From assembly GCA_043228905.1 (NCBI GenBank), contig JBHGNT010000015.1, positions 18,042,001 to 18,106,000 on the forward strand: a DNA stretch of 64,000 nucleotides, in the 5' to 3' direction. Under the pieces are notes generated by a model. That model worked only from the letters and a program-made list of their open reading frames with translations. It was not told where the DNA came from and ran no database searches. Origin of the DNA: Azolla caroliniana (Eukaryota; Polypodiophyta). This document shows positions 35,934-47,598 of this stretch, piece after piece; positions within the stretch are counted from its first letter, which is position 1; the number at the start of each line of letters is the position of its first letter. The translations under genes and the position numbers were made by a program.

Positions 35934-37788
35934 TGGAAGATGGTATGCAACACACTTCCTTTGTCAGTGATGTCTTTTTGCAACATCATTGTATCGTGAC
36001 ATGGGGGAAACATATGGAGGGCTCATGCTTCACACATATACTACATATGTTACACCTAACAACGAAAACCTATTCTTTTCCGAATAGGGAAACTGCACAT
36101 GTCAATGCATGTTAGAATCCATCCCATTGTTTGCCATCGGAACCATTGTTTTCATATGACTTATTCAGACTCAAATCAATGTGAGATGGGGCGGTGGTGC
36201 ACACGTGGTGAGTGTATTTTATTGGATCATGTACATTTTGCCCTAAAGATGTTTGAGAGTCTTGAGTATTACATTTTGATACAATGCTCTGCCTTTGCTC
36301 ATATTTGATTATGGGTTCCAAACTCAATCCTTGCATAATTTTTTTTTTTAGTCACAATGTGCAGTCTCAATTGGTGATCACATGTATTACGTGGAAATTT
36401 TATATTTTTGGTCTCAAAGGTCATATTTGACTTCTGAAGATGATAATAAAATCTATCTATTTCTCCCTCTCAGTTAGTAATATATCTATCTCTTTCCTTC
36501 TCCCAATCGATGAGGTTTCAGTTTAAGGAGGGATGCCATTCTAACACCGATGTTTGCTTGTTCTTGTTGGCAGGTGAAAAGCCTTTCAGGTTCGAGTGTT
36601 GAGTGGCTATATCATGTATTACAAGCTTTCAACACAGGAGATTTGGCCAAATATCAGGAACTGACATGGAAGTATAAGGCTGATCTTAGTGCCCAGCCTG
36701 CACTTGTAACTAATGAGAAGAAACTATTGGAAAAGATCAACATACTCTGCTTGATGGAGATAATTTTCAGGTAATATTTTGTGTGATCTCTAGTATCTTT
36801 ATAACAAAAAATGCACCACACCACAAATTAAATCTGAAATTTAAATTGCTCTTTTGAGTCATCTATAAAATTTTAAAATAGATTAAAATAGGTTTTGGTT
36901 CATTAAACCAAAATTAAAATTCAAGTATCCGGTTTTTATTTAATTTTTTAAAGATGACTAGTGTAACTTGTTAAACTTGATTTCCCACAATTGTAATTGC
37001 GCGTGTTCATGTTCTCTTGGGACTATTTTGGAAACCTATCTACTATTGATGTTCATATGCAGTCTTGGTCTGATATCTAATACACTAATTATATCCTGCA
37101 GCCGTCCATCTGAAGACAGGACAATCCCTTTACAAGTAATAGCTGAGCGCACAAACTTGTCAATCAAGGAAGTTGAATCCCTTCTGATGAAAAGTCTATC
37201 GGTAAATATGTTTGTTGATACAATTTATTGAAATTAAGGCAAGTGAACAAATTAAAATGAACAAGGAAGCTTACTGATTTAGGATTCAAGTAGAGTCATT
37301 CTGTAATTTAGAATGAGACCATTGAAACCTTTGTGGGCAAGCAAAAATAATTTTTGCAGAAGAAACGCCACCTTGAGCTGAAAATATTCTTTATACATTT
37401 TCCAATGCAGTATCATGAGATAGAGTGAAGTAATGAGAAAATTTGAATGTATTTATGGGAAATTGTTCCCTGCAAAATTACTTGCTACAGGCAGGATCTG
37501 ATTATCAACCAATGTTTTAGTTAATTAATGATAATTAGAGCAGTACGTGTGTTCAAGAAAGCGCTATCTTGGGTCATGATTTTCTTCTTTTTTCTTTTTC
37601 AGGTGCATCTTATTGAAGGTATTATAGATCAGGTTGATGAAACAGTGTATGTGTCATGGGTGCAACCGCGTGTCTTGGGTATCCCACAGATAAAAGCCCT
37701 GAGAGAGAGGCTGGATGGGTGGCTTGAGAAGGTTCACACTACATTATTAACTGTGGAGGCAGAGACACCTGACCTTGTAGTGTCTTGA
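32473..37788 (+). CDS. RPN9: 26S proteasome lid subunit RPN9 (PSMD13), 6 exons
   Basis: A PCI-domain subunit of the 19S regulatory particle lid, acting in ubiquitin-dependent protein degradation in nucleus and cytosol. Exons: 32473-32622, 34487-34933, 35019-35099, 36574-36770, 37102-37201, 37603-37788. They total 1161 nt, or 386 aa, the same length as the Arabidopsis protein. Landmarks: MAALEYL start; KLWHQLTLKLEQFVALAVFQ (31-50); AGDALIQLYHKF at the second exon; ECKKLLEDGKSTLDNMTD (about 124-141); FDLSLAALLGDNIYNFGELL (about 203-222); the PCI winged-helix part EKKLLEKINILCLMEIIF (about 272-289), RTIPLQVIAERTNLS and VHLIEGIIDQVD. The C-terminus is TLLTVEAETPDLVVS. Intron 2 uses a GC donor (CTG|gcaagt ... 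gcag|GAT). The others are GT-AG. The start ATG lies downstream of a pyrimidine-rich leader with CTT runs, typical of plant housekeeping promoters. No defect is visible. Confidence 0.98.
33761..33784. repeat. (TA)n microsatellite in RPN9 intron 1
   Basis: About 12 TA units. Confidence 0.9.
35888..35930. repeat. (TC)n microsatellite in RPN9 intron 3
   Basis: About 21 TC units in the plus strand. Confidence 0.9.
36340..36490. repeat. Fragment of a dispersed TIR/MITE family in RPN9 intron 3
   Basis: CACATGTATTACGTGGAAAT, then TATATTTTTGGTCTCAAAGGTCATATTTGAC and GATGATAATAAAATCTATCTAT (given in parts), closely parallel 43530-43610 inside the TIR element. A shorter match, in the same orientation, is at 46255-46300 (TTTGACCTTTGAAGATGATA). 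Confidence 0.6.
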
Positions 37789-39971
37789 TGATATAGAGCA
37801 TTCTTGCAGAGGACGTTACTAAATAGGATCGATTCTGGATATAAATGTTTTATCTCGTTAATAGGATCTGGCCTCTTTTATTTGTGCAATGTTTTATCTG
37901 ACATTGAAATGTTTATTTTGCTTAATGAGTTCCACCAATCCCTTGAAATATTTTTGGTTCTGTAAACCTATGAAATATTGTCCTCTCATACTAGGTATCT
38001 TACTTCCAGATTAGTTGGTTCCCCATATTTTGATTTAATTGGTTGTAGATTCTGTTTTTTCAAATGAATCAAATTAACAGAAAATATCATATTCTGCCCA
38101 TCTTAACATCTTGCTTTAAGGTCCATGGCATTTGTGGGTTTATTCAGATTGCATCCAAGCTTCATCATATGTTTGCTTAAAATGATGGTTTAGACCAGCT
38201 TCTCACCTTTCTAGTGAAGCCGTGTAATCATGCTCTTCAAGAGAACAGAAATTGCTTGCGTTTACTTCTCAGAGGTGAATATATATGATGGTATTTGGTC
38301 GCTTTTACTTGGTTTTCGAAATAGTAGGTATGATTCGGGCTTTTTACATGGGTTAATGTTACTTCTCCTTTTGTGTTTAATAGTTATTTCTTATGGCAAC
38401 GTTGTGTGAGTCATGTTGTGAAATGTCTGGTTGCATAATTTAGGATGCCTTTGGACTTGGACCTCATAGGAGGTAAAAGACATGCATTTGTATGATGTTT
38501 CAAACTAGAACATGGATTTCTAAGTGCCCATTATTTTTCTCAGCAATAGTTTAGAATGAGTTGAAGTAAATCAACATTACATCCAATGAATGTCGGGAAC
38601 AATAAATGACATTGTCATTACAAGACCACATTCAATATGTCTTTATGTTTCTATTTTTACACATATAAGTGGCATCCACAAAGTTAGAAGATATAACACT
38701 AGTTGTTTTGGCTGAAGATTCAAATGAAAGATGGATAAGAGACAAAATATGGTCACAAGAATACATGTGGTCAAGCGCATAACCAAAACAATATAGAACG
38801 GTGAACTTTTGGAGGACCAAAATTTAGTAAGTAACATGTAAATAAAGTTTATCTTTCAATAGTATTTTATATTCATTATACTCATATATTCACATGTTAT
38901 CCAAGCCCTCACAATAAATACACGTCACTCCTAATCAGCTAAATACATGATTTTAGGATATCGTCCTCAACATTACTTATACACTTGGCTTCATGTTCCC
39001 AAGCTTTAACCAAAAATAATACTTGCATCTTGAGCTAGATCACTTAATTTGGAGCCTACATTCCATGGATTATCAAAACATGATTTTCAAACTAAGGCAA
39101 TTACAAACTGTCTAGGCTTGTCTTCATCATTCTTGCTCTTTTTGGCTTTGATCTTTTATACCTTCTAACATCCACAATGTTGTTAACTCTTTTCTGACCA
39201 TCTAAGATTAGAGAAGAGATCAACACTAGCTACTATCTTAACATATATTGCAGAATATTTAATCAAGTCTATGCTCCCAAGAGTCTCCACCCTCAATGGA
39301 GGGAAAAAAATAATCTTAGAAGCTCACCACCCTTGATAAAAAAAACTCTCATCCGAAATGAAGTTACTCACCCACCACATTCTCAGAAAATGATTACACC
39401 CCCTTTATCTCACGAGTCACAATAATTTAGTAACTTGCTTGGTCTGATGGTATTATAACACGATGACATTTTGTATCAAGGTATCTGGTGCATTTATGAT
39501 CGAAAGTGAATTATCATCCATACACAAAAGACAGGTTTAAACTCTAGCACCCTAGCCATCAGCTACATCTGCAAATAACAATGACGATACTACAACATGC
39601 ATTAAGACTTTATACTCACTGTGACAATACAATCCGTTTTTTATTACTATGATTTCAAACATTCTTCCAACTCACCATGAACAGCGTGTAAGAACTAGAA
39701 CTGAAAGCAGTTGAACTTAAAAACTGAAATGTCAGGGATTAGATCAAGAGAACAACTCCATGACAATCTCCAGAAAAAACAGTGAAATCAGTTATGGAAA
39801 CACCACAAAATTGGAGGAATCCTGTTAAAAAAAACTATGTAATCACATTATGACCGTGTTCCCGATAAAAATTTAGAGGAAAGCATCATAGTATTATAGA
39901 TGTATATGCCTGGAAGCAACATGCTATTTTGCACTCATTTCTTCAGACGAATCTCAGCAAATACCATATAA
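37789..39971. other. Convergent intergenic region, no gene recognised
   Basis: Holds the 3' ends of RPN9 (plus) and the BUB1/MAD3 gene (minus). AT-rich; no further coding signal seen. Confidence 0.5.
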
Positions 39972-42739
39972 CTAGGAGTAATAAAGAGGTGATTGAGGTA
40001 GAATATTCTCAACGCCAGTAGGAAACTTTTTGTTCGTTCCAAAGGATTTCCCTTTGCTTGTTTTTCCTTCACCCCATTGGTGTACATCTTCTGGTTCCTC
40101 ATCCCTGAACACAAAGAGTCCTGAATTCTCGTCATTCCTCTTCTCAACAAGAACCTTTCCTTTGGACGCATCTTCAAATGTTTCATCATCCCTATATACA
40201 CCAAATGCTTGTTGTTCTGTATCTATTGCTTCATCATCTTTGAATACAAAGAAACCAGACTCTTTGTGTACATCTTCACCAGTTTTTGCAAGAATATCTT
40301 CCGGCCTTTCATCATCAAATACAACAAAAGGCGTTTCTTCATTCTTACCTGATGAATAACCAAGCTCTGATGGACAATCAGAGTCACTAAAGACTGAAAG
40401 CTCAAAAGGTTGGGATTGGAAGCGTTGCATCTTGCTACTATTTACTGGGCTCGAAGAGAATAAAAGTTGATTATCTGTGGATTTTTTAGCTTCCTTCTTA
40501 TTTCCAATATCCATCGGTTCCCGGAACATGGAAAGAATATACTGTATTGCTTCCTTTGTATTGACAGTGGGATCAACAAGACCATGATGTTGTGCATCCT
40601 CGAAATCCTTCTCTTTTCCAGTGATTGCCTTGGCAGCAAAGTTCCTAATTTGAATAGTTTCATCACCGAATGAACCTATCGTTGCTTTATCTGAGATTTG
40701 TTCAAGCAAATGATTCGAGGAAGAAACACGACTACTCTGCATATCTTTTCCAGCAGAGTTTGCAGTATTCTTGCACATGTTTGTAAGCCGTAGTTCTTCA
40801 AAGCTCATATCCAAGCCTTCTTGTGTATACCAATCAGAAGAAAGGAGATGGGCTCTTGAAACAGATTCAATACCACCATGGTGGCCATCACCCATCTGCT
40901 TCATCTCATCATCTCTAGTGTGCATGTGCTTATTGTTACCATTAACTTCTTCCTTTGTGTTTACATTTTCATCGAGGTAAGTCTTGATAGTATGATGATC
41001 AAGTTGATCCTGTCATAGACCAGGGCCCAAGCACATAAAATGGACTTTCTCTGATCTTGTTAGTGTACGCATGCAAGTATGCATGAAATGAAGGTTAATT
41101 GATATAAATAGAATACACATAATCATATGCATTAACCGAGGGTTGATTGTTACATATAACCTATTGGTATTATAAACACACAATTGATACATAGATCTGA
41201 TGTTAATTAGAATAATATAGTCAGTTGAAAGAAATATTGTAATTAACAGTGAATCCTTACATTCTAGCACTAATACAACCATAGAGATACAGAAAGAAAC
41301 AAAGAGAAAATCAAGTGGAATTTACTTGTTTGCGTTTCTTGCGTGAATCCATGCGTTCTCTGAAGAGTTTATAGCTGTGGATGAGTTTCTCAGCAGGCTG
41401 AGCTTGTCTGCCAAATGATGTGACATGGAAGTATTATGATGCTGATAGTAGTATTTAAGACAAATAAAAAGACACGAGAGTTTTGTTTACAAACCTAGAG
41501 AGACCACGTTTGTAGATGTTGTTGGCATCACCAAACCTCCTCTTAGCTTCAAGACAAGTTGCATACGCTTCATAGAACAGAGCGTGATCATGTCCCACAC
41601 CTTTCTCATCCAACTCTGCGATGACTTTCAGAGGCTCAGGGCTGCAGTCGGCCTAAAAAAAGCAAGCAGAAACAGAAAGATTAGGGCTTAATACTTGATG
41701 AAAAGACAGTATCACCATGCACAAAAGCTTATGTTTTGCAGAGCCTATGCAGATAAACAATACAGACAGTAAAAGGAAACATTTTTTACATACGTATTGA
41801 ATGCAGATCTTCAAAAATCGGATATCTTTGACGTAGCGTTCATCATCTTGGAACTGTTTGACGCAATCAGTAACGAAAGGGAAGATCTTGGCCTTGTCGT
41901 TAGGGAAAGATTGTTTTATTTGACGGATTGACCTGTATTTAAAGACAAACAGACAGTTATGATGACTCTTATCAACCTAAGAGAGGGAGCACAATTTATA
42001 GGTAGTGTCATTAAAAGGGAAGGAAAACAGGAGTTTCTCTCTTTCAACCCAAGAGAGGAACTATAGTTCAGACACAATGACATTGAAAGGAAACGAAAAG
42101 TAGAATCCCGCTCGCTATTCCTACAGTGTTACAGTAAATCAGATGCTATGGCGTAAAAAAGGGACGGGGGACGGGAATGACAAATTTCTGTCTTCTGATC
42201 TCTCTCTCTCAACATAGAAACCACATGTTACTAATGGCATACACAAAAGGAAGAGCACGTCTATATTCTGTCTTTTGATCGCTCTCTCTCTCTCTCAACA
42301 TAGAAACCACAGGTCACTAATGGCATACACAAAAGGAAGGGCAGGTCTATGTTCTGTCTTCTGATCTCTGTTGTGGCATAACAGACCACAATTCTCATGC
42401 AATGGCATACAAGAAAGAAGAACATGCCTAGGTTCACCTTTCTAATCTCTCTCGCCTTAAATAGAAACCATTATTTGGAAGAGAAAGGCATACAAAAGAA
42501 AGAAAGAAAGAAAGAATGTACTCAGCCTCCGTCATCTGTATCTCTATCTATCTATCTACCGCACAGAAAGCAACTCAATAAACGTTTCACGCACTGTTTC
42601 TGAAAAGAGAAACATGAAGAAGGAGGAGGAGGAGGAGGAGGAGGAGGAAATGAAGAAAGGAAAGGAAGAGAAGGGAAGGAGGGAGAGGGAGGTACCTGAG
42701 CCAAGGCAGGAGAGCATCGTCGGCTGTTGCAGACACCAT
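39972..42739 (-). CDS. BUB1/MAD3-family spindle assembly checkpoint protein (BUBR1-like), 5 exons
   Basis: Inhibits APC/C-Cdc20 at kinetochores until chromosomes are attached. Exons: 42696-42739, 41794-41932, 41495-41652, 41326-41407, 39972-41009. They total 1461 nt, or 486 aa. Residues 1-142 form the MAD3/BUB1 homology region 1 (TPR-like): LLPWLRSIRQIKQSFP, DDERYVKDIRFLKICIQY, FYEAYATCLEAKRRFGDANN, IYKRGLSRQAQPAEKL, LFRERMDSRKKRKQ. DMSFEELR (208-215) looks like a BUB3-binding GLEBS-type core. The C-terminal half is acidic and holds a series of ABBA-like motifs (Fx[ILV][FHY]x[DE]): FVVFDD (369-374), FFVFKD (394-399) and FGVYRD (410-415), plus LSVFSD (345-350) and LFVFRD (439-444). No kinase domain follows, so it is MAD3/BUBR1-like and not BUB1-like. 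No KEN box is visible, which is unusual for BUBR1 and may point to the plant BMF3 type. The upstream minus-strand leader is TTC/TCC-rich. Confidence 0.93.
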
Positions 42740-42905
42740 AGCCGTGGCAGACGCAGATCAGAAGAAGAAGAAGAAAAATCAGAACTCCGAAGAAGAAGAA
42801 GAATGAATCAGAAGAAGAAGAAGAAAAATCAGAACTCCGAAGAAGAAGAAGAATGAAGAAGAAGAAGAATGAAGAAGAAGAAGAAGAAGAAGAATGAAGA
42901 TTGGC
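42610..42905. repeat. Purine-rich GGA/GAA tracts around the BUBR1-like 5' end
   Basis: (GGA)n at about 42616-42650 lies in intron 1, and (GAA)n from about 42757 to 42898 lies upstream of the start codon. Within the latter, a 60-bp unit (AAATCAGAACTCCGAAGAAG...) is duplicated at about 42775 and 42826. On the coding strand these are TTC/CTT pyrimidine runs in the 5' leader. Confidence 0.85.
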
Positions 42906-42973
42906 TAAGAAGAATTTGAAATTTGTATTTATACGTTGTGTGCCTGCCAAAACGGTTTCACACCTGCGCCCAT

Positions 42974-43188
42974 CTTTCTGTCCGGCCCAAAAAGCCCCAT
43001 CCGTACATCTTTTGTCCGCTCAAAATCAAACCCCCCCCCCCCCCCCCAATCCTTACATCCTCCTGTCCGCCCACCTTTTGTCCGCCCAAAAACCCCATCC
43101 TTACATCTTTCTGTCCGCCCAAACCCCTCGTCTCCGGCTTTCGTTCCGTCCTACGCATAACTAAAATACCCTTTTCACACATAAACCT

Positions 43189-43227
<39 letters not shown>

Positions 43228-43420
43228 GGCCCAAAATGCCCCATCCGTACATCTTTTTTGTCCATACATCTCTTGTCCACTCAAAAAAACCCTTCTGTCC
43301 GCCCAAAAACCCCATCCTTACATCTTTCTGTCCATCCAAACCCCTCTTCTCCGGCTTTCATTCCGTCCTACGCGTAACTAAAAAAACCTGTTCACACATA
43401 AACCTTGAATCTCTCTCTCT
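42974..43420. repeat. Direct duplication of a pyrimidine-rich 200-245 bp unit
   Basis: Two copies (about 42976-43222 and 43223-43420). Each starts TTTC/CTG-TCCGGCCCAAAA, contains CCCCATCCGTACATCTTTT, TCTGTCCGCCCAAA and TCCGGCTTTC/ATTCCGTCCTACGC, and ends in CATAAACCT..AATCTCTCTCT. Within each unit the phrase CCATCC-TACATC-TCTGTCC is itself repeated. The first copy includes a run of about 17 C (43031-43047). Frames in this stretch are repeat by-products. Confidence 0.8.
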
Positions 43421-44250
43421 CTCTTTCGATGAATGGGTAAATACCCCATTTTTATTGTAAACCAATTGTCTCATGGGCCAATTTTGGTCTTAGAAGACGT
43501 TAATGTATCTTTCTTTCTTTCTTTTCTTTCACATGTATCACGTGAAATGTTATATTTTTCCTCTCATAGGTCATATTTTACCTCCGAATACGATAATAGA
43601 ATATATCTATCAATCTCTGCCCATCGCTCGTATGTATTTGACATTCGAGTATGATAATTAAATCTTACTTGTTGGTCCCACACATCATATTTGTCTTCGA
43701 CAGACACATCCAAGGACTCTCATAAAATCCCTCTCTTTGTCGTCACTGGTTCCATTGTTCGAATCCTCTCTTTTCTTTTTCTTTTGAAAAAAAATCATGT
43801 AAATTTCATTGTTCCTAACTTCTTAGCCTTCTCTACTTGTCTATATTAGTAGCGGGACATCTCGTAATGCCATTATGAACCCTGAATATGCGTTTTTTTA
43901 AAGGAAATGATCGTCCCCATGCCAACTATCGAAAGCATATTTCAAATGTGTTGCACCTCGCAATATGGTAAATATTGGAACAAGATCTCCAACTCATCAT
44001 CTAAACCGTTGTTGTGAAGTAACGTGGGCACGGTGTGGAAATTGTGTGAAAAGGGGGCTAGAAGACAACGTTCAAATGTGGAAGAGAAAGGGCCCAAGAT
44101 GTAGGAAAGAGGAGTGTGTGAATGTGGGATAAGGAAAAGTAAGAGAGAGAGAAAGAGAGATACACTAACTTCTTCTAAGACCAAAATTGGCCCATGAGAC
44201 CATTGATTTATAACAAAAATGGAGTATTTACCCATTCATCGAGAGAAGAG
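43421..44250. mobile_element. Non-autonomous TIR DNA element (MITE-like), about 830 bp
   Basis: Terminal inverted repeats of about 95-100 bp (43421-43520 and 44151-44250). The left reads CTTTCGATGAATGGGTAAAT, then TCTCATGGGCCAATTTTGGTCTTAGAAGA (in parts); the right is its reverse complement with about 10 differences. The interior has no transposase frame. The target duplication could not be resolved because the left end abuts a (CT)n tract. Fragments of the same family occur elsewhere in the window (36340-36490, 46255-46300, 62546-62580). Confidence 0.78.
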
Positions 44251-47200
44251 AGTAAAAAAGCACAAAAGCCATGTAATAAAGTTGGTGATAATGAGAGGTG
44301 AAAGGTCTAGGGGTTAAAACCCTTCACTTTCACTCTATATTAATTGGTCAAAGATCAAATGTTTAAAGGATCCTTTTTAAGGAGCCTTTATTCCCTTCGA
44401 AAAGAGAGGGAATAAAGAGCATTGAATGTAAAGTGGCTTCACTAATCTTCGTCTTCCTTTTTTTCTGGTTTTCTTCTTGATTTATATTAGTTTCTTGGAG
44501 CTCTTGTTTTCCTCTCTTCCACCTTACTTGACACAAGGCGTATTCGTCATTGCGTGTTCATGTACCCGTTCACCGTAGCAAGTTCAAGTGCTTCCGTTCG
44601 GGTGAATCATTCGTGGCGTTGGTGTAAGCGCATCCACGTTCGCCATTGCAAGCCCGAGAGCTTGTCGTTCGTGTGGTCGTGTAATCGTCTTCGAAGAGTT
44701 CATGCTGACGGATTTCTATCTCCCTCCCTCTTTTAGCTCCGTTGGTCTTACAAATCTCGTGCGGTATTGTCGTGTCAAACCAAGCCCGCCCTAAGTGTCG
44801 TAATTGTAATCCCTACTTGTTGAATCTTGCATAAAGAAATTGTGTTTTTGGTGTCTGAATCTTGGTTCCCTTTCTCTCATCGCAACGGACATCGTGCTCC
44901 CCTTTTTGTGTGTTTGGAAGCTCCTTGTCAGAGTCCGTGGCATGTTAAACCCATGGTCGTGTTTGCGGAAGAAGTGTCGTCAACCGTGACGCCGTCCGTA
45001 GTTAGCATACGTCGAGCCTGATAACTCAACGTTTGTCAAACCCAAATGAACAAAGACTCCACGGGTCGAAAACATTGAAAGAGTGAACCATTCAATGAAC
45101 GAACGTTCGGCACGTGAACCTCCGGAGAGTGAGCATCTTATGAGTCGAAAGATTGACGAGGCTCAAGCTCTTTTTCCCCATCTCCAACTCCCTAGTCCAT
45201 GAACCCCATGATCCCACCCAAATGACACCTTAACACGAAATCTTCACGACACAAATTTGAATATATCGATCAAAATCCCATTGTTGAGGCAACAAATAAT
45301 AACAAGATAGCACTTGCCAAATCTCTTATAAGCACTTCCAAATTATATGAGCTATAAGACATTTCATGAACCTATGTGTACTTTCTTCCAATCGAATGAT
45401 GCAAAAGAGGTATGTACTTGACTTTAATCCTCATTTGCTAAAGGTTGAATCTAATGGGAATTTACCAATCATCACTCTCCATATGAATATTGTTGCATGA
45501 TATGGCAAATGGGAATGTCAACCACCTTGCATTTGAGTTACGTACATTCCACACTTTCTACTTAATCTACCAATTTGAAACCAACACCATTTTCTTTCAT
45601 CCGCAAAGATCCATGCAATAATGGTATATCGTGTAATTTCTCCCAAACAACTCCATAATCATCATTTAGCCTCTTCAAATTCTGACAACCTTTGGGATTC
45701 ACTATCAATCACATCCCCCAATTCTATATTTGTCTATCAAAGCAAACGATTAAATTGAGATATCAACTTCTCATTTCCATGTCAGTGTAATAATTAAGAA
45801 TAAACAACCAAATCATTTTTTAATGAATTACAAAGCTCTCGATCACTTGATGGTGCCCACTCAAAAAAAAGATAAAGGCATCTTGCAAGAGCTTTCCAAT
45901 TGTTGAGCACATATTGAACGTTGAATCTTAAGAGGAATGCATCCATTCAGCAATGGCCACCACGATGCTTGATTCTTAGTAATGCAAGTTTGGGCACAAT
46001 TTACCGTATCTTCAAGATTACATATATGTATATAGGAGGAAGTCTCACCTTATTTATTGTACGGAGAGTGATTTTGAATGATTGGGATAATAAGGGCCAG
46101 TGAATACATAAGGATAAGGTATCGATTGGGTGTTGTTGTTGTAAATGTTCAAGTGATTGGCTAGTTTGACTCTAAATTGAATGACAAATGTATGAATTGG
46201 AAGTCTCAAATATGACCATTTCATATGCAACTCAAAGTGGTTCAATTTTTCTTGGTACCCATGTTATTATATTTGACCTTTGAAGATGATAATAAATATT
46301 TGTACCTCTAATGGATCTTGGAAGAAGTTATGGCCAAGATGGTACAAATATGATACAATGGAAGGGATTAAGTGATGGCTAAACATGAAAACATGCATAG
46401 TCTAAAAGCCATTATATATATGGTCTATGATATGATACTTCTGGTTTCACTTTTCTTCGAAGCATGATACCATTCAATTGTACCCTCCTTGTAACAAGTT
46501 ATTTGAATGCAAACTAAGAGTTTAGGGTTTAGGGTTTACTTTTAGTGTTAATCCCTTTACATTTGCAGTGGAGAAATGATGGGTTCTTCAATGGGCATGC
46601 ATTGATTGTAAGGTGCAATCAATGAGTTGAAATCTATTTGGTGGATAAATGCAGTAAAACAGGATTTTCAGTAATGAAGGCAAAAGAAGGATGATGAAAT
46701 GTGTTTCAAGATATGCAACTTTCACTTTCCAGACACGAGGCTTCAAAACGATGGCAAACGCTTATAACGGAAAAGCATTGCATCCTAAAGAGTGATACGT
46801 AGGTATTTTCTTGATTTACCATGTGTATATTTACAAGCTCGCTTTAAGTACTCACACAAATGATGGCATAGCGTCATAGTGATAATGCTTGAGCTTTACA
46901 ACACAGGTTTGACTGTTGAGAAATGCTAACAGAAGGATTGTGCTAATATAAATGTGTCAATGATATACTGGCTATTCTGATGGGTATCCAATGATAATTG
47001 GATATCACCTCTTATTGGCTACCATAAACATTTTATCTTTTCATTGCATTTTTTTCTTTACAAAGACAGCATCGCGTAATAGGCTTTTCTTTGCACGTCA
47101 ATATAACTTGCATTCTTTCCATCATGAGAGCTCAAAGAATGTATTTTTGAGCATCTACAGGTTTGAGCTAAGCTTTTAGCTCATTACCTACACCTCCCAT

Positions 47201-47598
47201 TACGAGGATCGGCAGACCTTTGAGTTGAAGTTAAATCTTGGCTTTGAATAGTTGCATTGGTTGGCAGCCTCTTGTATTAAAGGAAACTTGGTTTAGGGAA
47301 CTCACGATAGTCATCACTTTTGGCTACTGATTTGTGCCTGGTATCTGGTATCTTAGAAAGCACATGAGGTTCCTGGCTCCATTATATCCCTTTGTTGTAA
47401 TCGTGCATTGATGTTCTTCTTAATATGCATTCTCAGGACAATCGTTAACTGTTTAATCCTGGTTTCATTTAGTTGCATATGGCTTCACATAAACCCATAT
47501 GCACCCACAACTTATTGATCTGCAAAAATAATATATTTGGCCTTGTTTTCTATCCTAACAAGAAGTTTTTTTTATACAGCAAAAGCGCACTCCCTTTC
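44251..47598. other. Intergenic, no gene recognised
   Basis: The part from about 44560 to 45160 is richer in G+C and CGA/TCG than its surroundings, like the retrotransposon-derived segments in this window. It has an open frame of 64 codons at 44827-45021 but no recognisable domain; it may be an old LTR or TE relic. The rest is AT-rich without visible genes. Confidence 0.45.

Noticed and set aside
32473-42739. Functional pairing of RPN9 (proteasome) with the BUBR1-like gene (APC/C control)
   Set aside because: Both touch ubiquitin-dependent degradation, but they are convergent neighbours with no shared promoter; adjacency is most likely chance.
42552-43381. Open frames rich in Glu/Lys or Pro/His near the BUBR1-like 5' end
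   Set aside because: By-products of GAA/GGA tracts and the direct duplication.
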